From Callaeas wilsoni (lineage: Eukaryota; Chordata; Aves; Passeriformes; Callaeidae): a stretch of DNA of 64,000 nucleotides. The notes under the pieces are model-generated. The model was not told the DNA's origin, ran no database searches, and worked only from the letters and a program-made list of their open reading frames with translations. Location of the stretch: the NCBI GenBank assembly GCA_013398955.1, contig VWPU01005228.1, positions 11,642 through 75,641 of the forward strand, in the 5' to 3' direction. Positions 26,260-37,515 of this stretch are shown piece by piece (position 1 is the first letter of the stretch; every line of letters begins with the position of its first letter). The position numbers were made by a program, and so were the translations under genes.

Positions 26260-26745
26260 TTTCATATATTTTAAGACCAGAAGTTTCATTAGATCATCTA
26301 GTTTGACCTCCTATATCACAAAAAATTCTATCCATTTATTCCCACATTGAGCTCAATAACTTATTTCATTAAACCTATATTTCAGAAGGGCATTTATCTT
26401 GATTTAAAGATGTGAACAGTTCAGTACTTTCCATATTAATCTTTCACAATTTTTGCTATTAATGACTACTATTATTTCAACACTTATCAATATCCTTTTT
26501 TGTCCTTTTTGTAGTTGAAAGTAATCTTTTTTCATCTATTACTTCATTGCTTTCTGTTATGTTCTTCATCATTAAAACAAAGACTCATTTAATACTTCAT
26601 ATTTTCTGTCTTTTAAAGTATTTATAAATTATTATCAATTTACCTCCAAACCTTCTTTTTCTGTTAATAATTTGACTGATACCTTTTTTTGTAGTTCTAT
26701 CAACTTTTTTTCACCCTCTCTCCTAGTAGGTGTTTCTTACTCTTA
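26260..26745 (-). mobile_element. Ancient CR1-type LINE 3' region, strongly decayed
   Basis: On the plus strand the segment carries TTTTAAGACCAGAAG, CATTAGATCATCTAGTTTGA, 'CCTCCTATATCACA', 'TTGAGCTCAATAACTTAT', 'TTCAGAAGGGCATTTATCTT' and 'GATTTAAAGATGTGAACAG', in the order expected for an old amniote CR1 subfamily read in reverse complement. That family is abundant in turtles and crocodilians. Weaker matches, such as a TTTACCTCCAAACCTTCTTT block and a TTTTTGTAGTTCTATCAAC block, continue to about 26,745. The element is on the minus strand with its 3' end near 26,260. Divergence is much greater than at 5,886-6,745, so it predates that copy. No coding sequence remains. Confidence 0.72.
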
Positions 26746-29399
26746 TAATAGAGAAACATAGCACACTGTAAACAAATAAATTGTCAAGATAAAAGCCATA
26801 TTACTCTGTAAAAGACTATTACTGCTTGGAAAATGAATGCTTGAAGATCTTGGAAATATACTAATAAACTGAAAGGAAAACAAACAAAACACTGCTTGTG
26901 GGTTTTCACATGATTTTTATCTTCATTAAAATAAAGTAAGTTCTGCTGAGGTAATAGTAGTGTGCCAAGGAATTTTCTGGTATGTCAAGGGGAGTTTTGA
27001 GCAATTGCTCTAAGAAATGAGGATAGTTATATTAGACTGTTGCGACAAGATGTCACGAACCATGGAAAAATTTCTGGCAGTTAGGGAAGAGAAAGCCATG
27101 AAGCAAGCCCATGTATTTGTCCTTTCTTCCTTTTCACTAGTGTGGCTGAGGTTTTATAGACTTTCAAATAGTGAAAGAAATAAACAGAGTTCACATATGT
27201 ACATCAGACACTGAACTCTGCGAGGTATGATTCCTTTTAGACAAATTAACTACTCAGCTTCCAAATAACTCCATAAATATTTATTCATTTTACTTGTCCT
27301 GTTGCAAAAGGACACTAGAAGGTTCAGAAACTCACATTATTTAATTGAATAACCTAACATCAGCATTTAATCCAATGTCCTTTTCTATAGGGATGGCCTC
27401 TGATATCTTCTCTTTGTAAGCTTTAGGCCAAAGTCAAAATACTGAATAAAATGTTAAGAATATTTCTGCCCATAGTTCACTGCCTACTACAGTTTCATTG
27501 TGTTCTGTTTCATTACAGAAGACTTCAGAGAAACCACCTTTATTTATTATTTTTCTATTTATTTGTTTATTTTCCTTTATTCAATTGGTTGTCTGACAAC
27601 AAGCTGAAAAGGAGGAATTATGCTTTGGAATCTCTTCATGTAGAGTGCCTATACCCAGAAACAACTAATTTCATGTTTAGAATATTACTGGGGGTTCTCT
27701 TTCGTTTTGACCATGCAGATCTATGTGCATTTTCAAGCATATTTTCTGAGCTATGGACCAGAAAAACAATCTTCCATAGAACCTTTCAGATTTCTTTACT
27801 GGGGCCTGTTTTCAAAGGCATACCTTGAACTGAATATATCTTACTGTCAGATGTACATGAAAATATTTCAGCATGAGTGAATTTAGATTTCTCTCCTGTT
27901 TTCATCCTTGATGCATAAAATGACTTCTGGATTTTTAATATTCTTATGGCTACTCATTGAAACTTCTACTGTGACAATATGTATCTATGTTGAGATTTCT
28001 CACTTAACCATTGTTTAGATAGAAAAAGGTATTGTTTTGGGTAAAATAAATAAATAAGTAATGAAAGGGAGAGCACTTCCTGTGATAAACTTAAAGTATA
28101 GCTATTTTATTCTGTGCATGTATAAAGATTCAAAATTCATCTTAATGTCAACTCTGTCTATTTTTACCTGTGGATGATAAAGAAAAAAAGCATTTTTCTA
28201 TTATAACTACCTAATTAGTCATGTGTTTTTTAAAAAATACGGTAGACCCATTCACTATTACTTAGGAGTATTTCCTCTCTTTGTTATAATTTAATTTGAC
28301 ATCCAGGTAAGTCAGTGTCAAACTATGAAACTCAAGCTGGAAAAAAAAAATCTAACCTGACATGTGGACAGTACGTTAGTTGCAGCTAAAGGGCCTTGCT
28401 TGTCCATTACCATTTTGTAGCTTGACTTTTAAATATACTATGTTGTCTTACCAAATTTGTTTCTCATGCTTGTGTCACATTGAATGTTTAGAGGTGATAA
28501 TTGGCAGAATTTTATAATTGTAATAACTTTAAAATGTTCTGTAGTTACTTCTTTTTTTTTTTATTCTTAGATCTATAAAAATATAAAGCCAATTAAAATG
28601 TATATATTAGGGGCAGAATTTTCAAATTTTTTTGACAGCTTTCAATGAAATAGCTCACAAATTCAGTGATTATTTTCAGTTTAAGGTACTACTACTCACA
28701 ATTTTAACACAAGGTTCATTATAATGCTTTGGGATTTTTAATGTTGCAGCAATAGCAGTTACAACATTGACTTAAAAATAGACTGTGTCTGATTAATTGT
28801 TTTGGTTCTTTTTATTGTTAGCTGATTGTTTGGTCTAGAAAACCTCTCTGAACTTCATTAAATATGTCTGAGGAGTGTCATTAAAAAAAACAGTGGATAA
28901 ACTTGAGGGAAAAAAAAAATTTACATAAAGGTTATGCAAAAATGTGAAAAATTAGTGCGCTGGGAATTTATCAGTGAAACTCTGCATGTATAGGTGCTGA
29001 GGAAATACTTAATATTTTAAGTAAGGGACTAGATAGAAAACATTGATATCTTGACATTTTCAGAGAACACAAATTTTGATAAAGTGTGTTTGAGATAGAA
29101 GAAGATTCTGATGTCAATAGAAATAACTTTAAAATTGGAGAAATTGCATGCTAGGTCATAATATGGACTTCAAGATTTTGTTCTGAGGGCCTCTAAGAAA
29201 GACTATGTTTAGCTGGAAACAGAATAAATATTGACTGGTGTAGTTTTCAAAAGGTGAGAAATTAAGAAAACATAAATTTGAAAATGCTTGTAAAAAAGCC
29301 ATATGAAGCCAAGAAAATCTCTATAAGTGGCTATAAGAGAAGAAACAAAAACAAATTTAAAAAAAAAATACAAGTGTTCTGTAAAGAATAGTCATTCTC

Positions 29400-29690
29400 A
29401 AGGCAGGAGTGGTAAGATAGCAGAAAAGGGCACTGAAGTGACATCAAACAGGCCCAATAGTGCAGGCCTAGGCTGGTGCTGTGACCAGCTGGCTTGGTCA
29501 GCCTTCCTCCTGGACAGCACAGGACAGTGAAGTCGTGTAGCTTGAATGTTTCCTATACATCTCTGACTAAAGTGTTTTGGTATCTACGTCTATTTGATTG
29601 CTGCACTCTCGTTTCGGTTTGGAACTGCGATACGTGGTTTCTGGCAATAAAGGAATACTCTCTGAATAAGTTGCATTCAATTTTCTTTTC
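29400..29690 (+). other. GC-richer island ending in AATAAA, possible LTR remnant
   Basis: The first 130 bp are GC-rich, with GCAGGCCTAGGCTGGTGC near 29,462. The segment then contains two CG-bearing stretches near 29,590-29,635 and an AATAAA at 29,647. Order and composition resemble a U3-R-U5 remnant on the plus strand. I see no terminal TG/CA pair with a duplicated target, so the assignment stays tentative. Confidence 0.3.
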
Positions 29691-32600
29691 CAACATTGTT
29701 CAGCACATTGCTTCCAGTTTGTTCATGGTCTATGTGGTTGCAGAGTTCAGCTTAAAATCCTTGGCCTTAGAATAACAAAGCACAGTAAATAATAATTTTT
29801 TTGTTTGTTTTAACTTGTGTCTTTCACTTTGTCTGACAATACCCTTTTATACTTTTATACTTCATTCAATTTCCCCTAATTAATAAGAGACTGTAGGAAG
29901 TTTCTGGGCAAAGAAATGATCATTTAGTCTGTTTGATGTTCCCATTGCACCCTTTAGTATTGCAAAATATATCTCTGAGTTGCTTAATCTCATTTTCTGT
30001 TTTGAAATATGAAAGTGCTAGAGAAAGAAAGGAGTTTTATATATCTACAAAACAGTTTATAGTACTGCAATGTGTTTATGTCCAGATCTTGAGTCTTGAC
30101 ATTCTTACTGTTCTTGGGTCCTCTCCAGATTCTGTGTGGGAGTCTTTTAATTTTTTTCTGTCATTCACAGAGGGACAGTGACAAGACAGAAAACACATCT
30201 GTGTTTAAAAATAACAGTTTTCTAGACTTCTGTTTTGTGAATGCTAATAACAGTGTAATTTTAGACTGTTGGTATACAAGAATATAGTAGTGAGAATTGA
30301 AATTTCCGAAACTGGTATTAACAGTTCACAGAAACACCACAAAATGCAATTTGGAATTGAAAAATAGAAACTAAAGCAATACAAGCATACATATTACCAA
30401 CTCAAATAATGTAAAGGACTTGACATTTGATAAGAGGTGAAGAACTGTTGTAATACACATACTGATAACATGAGAACCTTGAAAAACTGTTATATGTACA
30501 TACATTTTAATCTGATTAAAATCTGTTTGGAAAGCCTTAATTTATGTAGGTTTTTCTTATCTTGATTCTTGGCTAAGAAGAAATATTTATCTACAAAAGT
30601 TACAAGAACATGTTTTAAAAGCTCCTTGAAAGAAGATGTGGAGCACGCTTTTGATTAGCTGAACAGAAAATAGGATCTGGTCAAAGTGGAAATCCCTCTG
30701 GGACAGAAGGTCTAAAAGGGTGGAGTGATTGTTGACAACAGAAAGTAGAAAGCTTGGAAAGATGACAAATAGGTATATTTAATCTGGGAAGGTAAGAGCA
30801 GAGAAGAAAGGGAATTTCATTTCAGAGGCTTTTAAGAGCACAAAGAATGAGTGAGATGCGGGACAAACGATTATTGGTTTTGGTAGCAGTAATACGAAAA
30901 ATGACATGAAAAATGAAGGCTGGGGACTGAAAAAAAAATATATAAAATAAACACAGACAGAAAATTCCCATTTGAAGTACAGTAGGAGAGACTTGATTTT
31001 ATTGGTTTCCAAGGCAAGAAGGTAGGACAGTGTTTTACACATCACTTCCCCAAGGTCTAATTCCCAGACAGTGCAGAGCCTTAACATGTGTTTTCAGCAC
31101 ACATTTTATGGATACAAGGACTTCTGTAAGTCAAGGATAATTGTGCTATTACAGAGTCTCTGATTTGTCTATGTTTATAGAGCATAGGGGTTTCTTTTTA
31201 AACAGCGGGATTAAAATTAACTGTATTCCATCATTTTATCAGAAATAGAGGTACCTTGACTAGAATATTTTTATCAGAGTTAGTAGAAATTATATATATA
31301 TTTGGATGAGGAAATAGTAGACCAAAATATTTTTCTTGTAAAATTCTTCTAAGGCTTTAAAGAACTTGTGTGTGGAATATGGGTGTGTGTTTGGGTCTGA
31401 CTCAGAAGAACAAATAGTTTCATACTGTAATTATGAGAGATTTGCTCCCAGTCTAGAACAGGCTGAAGAGTGAAAGTCATTCAGTTTAAATTTTGGAGAA
31501 CAATTAGAAGTAAGTCTCATTGTATTTTATAGTTTGTCACAGTTTAATAAGATAAAGGATTAAAAATTTTTAGAATCAGATAAAGTTGGTTCTTTTCTCT
31601 TAAGAGGTGACTTTTCAGATTGTTTTAACCCTTGGGGATTGCACAACTACTTATAAACTTGAAAATCTAAAGTCTGATTATTAAATTCACACTCTCCTGG
31701 CCCATGTATAGAAGAGTTTGTAGAGGAACTGCTAACTTTAAAACCAGCATAGACGAATGAAAAGGGAAACACAGGGCAAACAGGCAAGTAAACATCATTA
31801 ATCTTTAACTAATACTTCTTGTAAGCCAAGGATTAAATTGAAATGAAAAGTCTAAAAAATATTATTTCCAGAAGATGGCACTCTTATACTTTGTATTTTT
31901 GGAGCATAACTTCAGTCACTATCCATAATGTATATGCACTCCCCTATTTGTCTAAAGTATTTAATTATTTATCTGTACACAAAAGGAAGGGTAACATGTA
32001 AAACAGAGTAATCTTTATACTGCCTTTGCTTCAGAAACAGTATTTATTTTGCCAGCAAGAAGCATCACTAATTGAAACAAATCATTGTCTTTAACTAAAA
32101 ATTATACATGGGTCTCAATATGTTGGTTTTTTTAAAAAGAAAAAGCAGCCCTTACTCCCACTCCCAAATTGATGTTTATTACTTCTCTCTTGAAGGTGGA
32201 ACATAAAAGTGGAGAAAACTACTGAGAATTGAAATGATAAAGAAACAGTTGCAGTCTTTGAATAGTTAAAAACAAAGTAGCATAGGGGGAAGATGGTTAT
32301 AATTATGTAATAAATAACACTCCTAAGAGTGATGAACCATGAATAGAAGTTTCACTCCTTCTTCACTAATACAAATTTCATCACTCAGTTCAGGCTTACA
32401 TCCTTAAACAACCATACTAATTTTCAACTATGATAAATTTTCTATTTTACTTTTCCATGTGATCCATATTTTCAGAATTAAAAGAATTGTGTAACTCTTT
32501 TCTTTTATCTATATCTGAAAAATCTACAGCAGATTTTCAAAAATATACAGAATGCAAAATTCTTAGAAAGTTTTTTTTCTTTGTATTTTAGATTCCAGGA

Positions 32601-32999
32601 TGTGTTATGACCTGCCACCAAAGATGAGGGTAATCCATGTTCCTGTTAATAGATCCCTTGGGGTGGATTATAGTGGAGTGACACTGAATGATTGGTGTTC
32701 GTAAATATATGTATCTGTAAGGTTTATTTTAGAACAATTTGACTGCAATGAAAAGCAGGTATATAGCCATTTTGGTATAATTATCTATAGCAACATGGCA
32801 ATATGAAAGTATAAAACTATTACTCACTTTAAGAAACTGTGTAAGGGAAAAGAAAAGCACGAAAGAGAAAGAAGGGTAGGAGTAGAAAGATACATAATCA
32901 CCACCCATGGATTTACAATGGGTGCCATTGATCGTTGCCATTGGCCAAAGTGACCATCGAAGGTCTTGATCTGTCAGGGGTAGGGGCAAAAGCCCATCA

Positions 33000-33560
33000 A
33001 ATACAAAGCCTAGTGGGTTAATACACGCTGAGGTTTAGGTCGGAATGTCCAAGCACCTCACCTGGGGGGGGAGTTTTACACTGTCTTTTGCCCACATGCA
33101 AGCCTCAGAATTGAGTCTGGGGCCTTTTCAAGGGCCTTTGATGGTTTGTGACACCTTCTAAAACATGACAGCTGCCTCTCATGCCAGTGGGGGGTGGGAG
33201 GTGGGGAGGAGAGGGGCTTGTGTGTAAGGGAGGGCAATTTGGCATGATGAAAAGCACTATGCTGTCTCCACAGGGTCTGCCTCTATGGGCCTCAAAGCCT
33301 GGTCTGTAGCCTCTGACAGAGACAAGTTCACCCTTTCTGTCTTATGCAGACCAGAGGTTTGCCATCACACACCCAAAACCTCACCTCCTCAGGAAGCTGC
33401 AAACTTGGTCTCAGCAAAGCACCCTGGTGCCTCCACAAATGCACAATTTGTTTCAAGCCATAGTCCAGTCTCTCACATGATGTTATAACCAAGGTGCTTA
33501 AAAGATCAAAAAATAAAGGACTTAGTGCTATGCATAAGGAGTCAGACCTTGAGTACAGCA
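33000..33560. other. GC-richer island with G-quadruplex motif, unassigned
   Basis: This block departs from its AT-rich surroundings and contains an 8-G run near 33,064 and the quadruplex motif at 33,189-33,216. A 12-bp word (CGGAATGTCCAA, 33,041-33,052) is the reverse complement of one in the LTR-like segment at 22,875-22,886. AATAAA occurs at 33,513-33,518. These hints suggest inserted LTR-type DNA, perhaps on the minus strand, but no boundaries were found and a 12-bp match can arise by chance. Frames of 67 and 77 codons overlap on opposite strands without motifs. Confidence 0.35.
33189..33216 (+). other. Potential G-quadruplex motif
   Basis: Four G tracts of 6, 3, 4 and 4 bases are separated by loops of 1, 4 and 6 bases, which satisfies the usual G3+N1-7 rule on the plus strand. 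It is the only such four-tract motif I noticed in the window. There is no adjacent promoter evidence. Confidence 0.8.
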
Positions 33561-36500
33561 ATTAATATAAAGTCAGCAAAAAGACACAGTTTTTCAGATA
33601 TGTATTATTTAGAAGAGAATAAGCAATAAATGTAAAGACACTTATTAATCCAGTTAATGAATGCATTTCTTTGTAAATTAGGAATATTTTTGTAAGAAGT
33701 ATTTATCAAAATCTACAACCATGCAGAACTGTATTAATTTAATTGGAACTGTTTAGATAAGTAACATTCATCTGTGCAGTAGGCTTCATATCTATTAGAT
33801 AGTTTGAGAGGTGATATTGCAAAAGAACTCATTAATGCTATGTAAAGGTAGCTCTGATAGCTTTCTACAATTTTGGACATTATAAGCTACTTAGCTTTAT
33901 AAATTTTTTTGAGCTATTTACATAATAATTATTTGGGCAATATCCCTGCTGATTTTTTTTGCCATTGCTATTGAGCTCATGTTCAAAGGGACAATTATCT
34001 TGTTCAGGTAAATCTTTCTGAGATGGAAATTTGTCTGTGGAATACAGATCTCATCAGTATTTGTAAGATCATGGTTTTTTGGGGTAGAATTAAAATAGAG
34101 CAGGCTCCTGTGGTACTACTTCATCATTTTTATTTTCTAAAGAGTCTAAGAGAACAATCTTTAAAAAATTAACAAATACATAAGCATAAAATTCTACAAA
34201 TTGTGCTGTTGTTGGTAGTAATAATGTCCAATGAAGAGTGTAGCACTTTGAGACCTTGGAAGCCCTCAGGTTCTTTCTGTAGGAAACATGAATTCATCTT
34301 GCCATGTTTTGCATGGCAATGAACAGTGAAAGCATACTGCAAGTTCCCCCCTCCCACCCAAGAGGTGGATGTGGGCTGATTCAGGCTTGAAAACCATGTA
34401 GCCATGTTATTTTTGTTGTATTAGTAGAAATATAATTATAAATGCTGTTGGAACCACATAGATAATTGCACAGGAGACTGTAATATTTTACATGACTCAC
34501 TGATTTAGACAGCACTTATTCTGGGATGTGTGCATATTTCTGCTTGTTCAGTGAAAATAGTTTTATGAGGCTGCACAATTCACGTCACTCCTCTGACTCT
34601 CTTTTAAATCTCCCTATCCAAAGACCATAAATGCAATAAGTTCAAGGTTAACAACATCACAGAGAATTTTAAGGCCTACAGGGAAAAGAAAGAATCTAGT
34701 ATCTTCTGTGGGAAGCAAGAAGAATAATCTTAACTTCTCTCTTGCCAGTTTAGATTTAGTTTAATTTTATCTATGCAATTTGAATCTCGTGCTAAGTTTC
34801 ATTCTGTTTTATGCAGATTTAAGCTTTGAAATATGACAAACACTTCCAAATTTCTATTATGGTAGCAATAGGTATTACTGTTTCTTATTAGAATATATAG
34901 TATTTATTGACCTATGGTGTATTTTTTTTTTTCTTTGGTCATTTCCATTACCAGTAAATTCTATGCTTCATTTTTTCAAATGCCACAGATAAAGTCTAGT
35001 TCACATCAGTTACATCTCAAATCTTCAATCCTGGAAAACCTGTGTTACAGGTAGCAAAGCTCTGGAAAAGAAAAAAAGTAATAGTTCCTTCTGCTAACTT
35101 CTCTATTTTGCAAGTACATTATCGTCAGGCTTCTTTTGAGACCGTGATTATTGCAGATTGAAACTCTTTTAAGTGGAATGTGGTATGGAATGTCCTGTGT
35201 GAAACTCCTTTTTACTGATGCAGTCTTACAAATAAGAAAGATATCCTAAATCAGCTTTACTTTAAATGAAAGGAGTGGTCATGCTCTTCCTTTTATAGCA
35301 GCTCATTTAGCTCCTGTCTTGATGAAAGGCATCCATCTGTGAATCCTACATGGATCACAGTTCCCTAAGTAACACGGATGCAAAAGAAGCAGAGAGAAAT
35401 GGAAGATAATACTAAATTTGTGTTGTTTAGCATTAATGAGCTCCTTGTTGATCACACAGACTGTTGTAGGTCATAATATATCTAACTTTCTTTTTTGCAT
35501 CGTTAGTCTGTCAATGCAGCAGCCAGCATCCTGAAAACTAGTCCTTCTGTCAGAGAATGGGAATTTCAGTGTGAAATTATTAATTTCACTTCTGATAAAA
35601 ACAAAAACAAAATCCAACATTTGTTAATTGCATATAGCTCATTTCCCCGAAAAACTAAGTGGCAGCTTTAGTTTCATGTTGTTTCATTACTGCAGATCAG
35701 TTACTACATCCATAGTCAAAAGAGGATTATTAATTTATTTTTGCAATCTTTCTTTTGCAAACCCGTATTGTCCATCACATCTCGTGATTCAGATACACTT
35801 CTGTTTTTCAATTGCTTTGTCAAATATTTGGGGTATTTCCAGAATAATTTTGCTTGATGCAATTCCAATTTCTTTATATTTGGAAACATAAAGCCATTAG
35901 AATAAATCAAGCAACGGATTACATTAGTTGTACTAGCAGTGCAGCATAATGCTTTCTAAGGCATTCTTCAAAACAGAAGTTGGAATAGTTCTGGAATACC
36001 TTAAAGCTAAGAAATAAAACAGTCATGTTCAAAAACCCATCTTAGGTTCTCACTGTTAATTAGAAAATGAAAAATATATAAGATAAAATATATATAAAAT
36101 TCCACACCTAAGTTTTTTACACTTGGCAATGAAAGGAAGGAAAGAGGAATATACAACTACAAAATGTCAGACAAGATGCATAATGAAACAGCATCTAATA
36201 AAATATTCTATTGATGAGATAACTCATCAGTGAATTGAGGAGAACCATATGTTATTTCTTCCTCTATCAGTATTCTTATAGGGATTCCTCTACTGCTCCC
36301 AGGGACATATCTTGAACACCACTGTGTAAAATAATCCAGGTGAAAATATCCAACACCCTTCTTGGTAGTGCATGACTGTGCAGAAATCAATTCAGGAAAC
36401 TGACAGCTAAGATATCTGATCATTATTACCTTACTCTCTTTACTCTGTTTGCTGCTTCATCTCCACGGTGTATTTTTACTGGTATCTAGATTGGGAACTA

Positions 36501-36839
36501 TTTGTAACAGAAGCTTGTTTTTTGATTACTTATCTTTACAGTGCCCAGTACAATAGAGCTCTGATCTGTGATGGAGGTATATAAAAAAGAAAAATCAGAA
36601 CTAGATAATAGTTCAATAAAATAAACCTCCTGAACTGGCATTCTCTAAAATTACCTGGCTCCACTGAAATCAGTAGGTATAATTGTAGTTAATAACCTAA
36701 GCATAAGTACAGGTACAAAGATCTTTCCTTTACTTGGGAGGACGTGGTAATTTTCAGGAAATTGTGATTAGTCTCACAGCTCAATGACAGCTGTAGCCAA
36801 AGATTTAGAACGGAATTCCCTATCCGGCACCAGAACTGG

Positions 36840-37515
36840 TTTCTTATAGCATTGCCTTCCACACCATGAATGAAATAATGAATTGGACATTGTTTGCTGA
36901 CATTTCTTTAGATTCCTGTCCCATTCCTGTAGTATATTGAGAAACCTCTACATGGCAACCCTGACCTCGAGCATAACTGTCCACCCAAGTTTGAAAACCC
37001 TTCATGAATTTGTTGGCAGTGTATTCTATCCTGTTGCACAGATTACTGAACCCATTAAACAACATAAGTAGGAAGCCCAGAGGAATGCCTTTCATACCCA
37101 CCTGCCTACTAGGCTTCAAAGTCTTGAATGTTACCTTTCACATTTGGCAGTCCAGCCAGCTCTATCCTCTGTTCACAGTGTACACATCTTGTGCATATCT
37201 CCCCAGTTTAACTACAAGGATGATATAGAAAATCAAACCAAAAACCTTCCTAAAATTTAGGTGAACAACATCCATTGTTATACTCTTTTTACAACCAGTT
37301 ATTTTATCTTCAATAGCAATCAGGATAGTCAATGACAATTTGCACTTGCTAAAAGCTCATGTTGACTGTTTCCAATAACCTTATTTTCCATAAAAGGTAT
37401 AGAAATAATTTCCATGAGGACTTTCTTCACAATCTTTTATAGGACTGAGGTTGGGATGATTGCACATTAGTTGTTTGGTTCTCCTTCCTACCCTTTTTGT
37501 CTTTCACAGTCAATG
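36840..37515 (-). mobile_element. Fossil CR1-type LINE, reverse-transcriptase core
   Basis: The minus-strand translation matches the CR1 RT palm in order, across frameshifts and stops. A KKGRKENQTTNVQ block near 37,460-37,500 matches the KKGKKEDPxNYRP region. A QHELLASANCH block near 37,330-37,360 matches QHGFxKGKSC. An in-frame stretch with GIPLGFLLMLFNGFSN at about 37,040-37,090 matches GVPQGSVLGPVLFN, followed by IEYTANKF matching the IECTLSKFADD region. The catalytic aspartates are lost. Both the endonuclease and the 3' tail are absent. This is an old truncated LINE fragment. Confidence 0.75.
36844..37119 (-). pseudogene. CR1 RT palm remnant (QG motif to post-catalytic region)
   Basis: A 91-codon minus-strand frame keeps the RT region around the family's PQG motif: GIPLGFLLMLFNGFSN at residues 11-26, with Leu replacing the usual Gln, then IEYTANKF at about residues 32-39, where the family has the residues leading into its FADD catalytic pair. 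In this copy that pair reads FMKG, so the active-site aspartates are missing and the product would be inactive. Later residues align only loosely. The initial methionine is accidental. Confidence 0.65.

Larger units (their letters stand above)
26746..36839. other. AT-rich non-coding stretch with two GC-richer islands
   Basis: No gene recognised in about 10 kb. The islands are at 29,400-29,690 and 33,000-33,560. The longest frame, 125 codons on the plus strand at 27,451-27,828, is rich in hydrophobic residues (a run LYLLFFYLFVYFPLFNW) but resembles no known protein, has no good upstream context and looks like chance reading through T-rich DNA. Another frame of 102 codons (minus, 30,779-31,087) is similar in character. 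Confidence 0.5.

Noticed and set aside
27451..27828. 125-codon frame with hydrophobic stretches resembling membrane segments
   Set aside because: It reads through T-rich DNA, which yields Phe/Leu-rich chance peptides. There is no family match, promoter or splice evidence.
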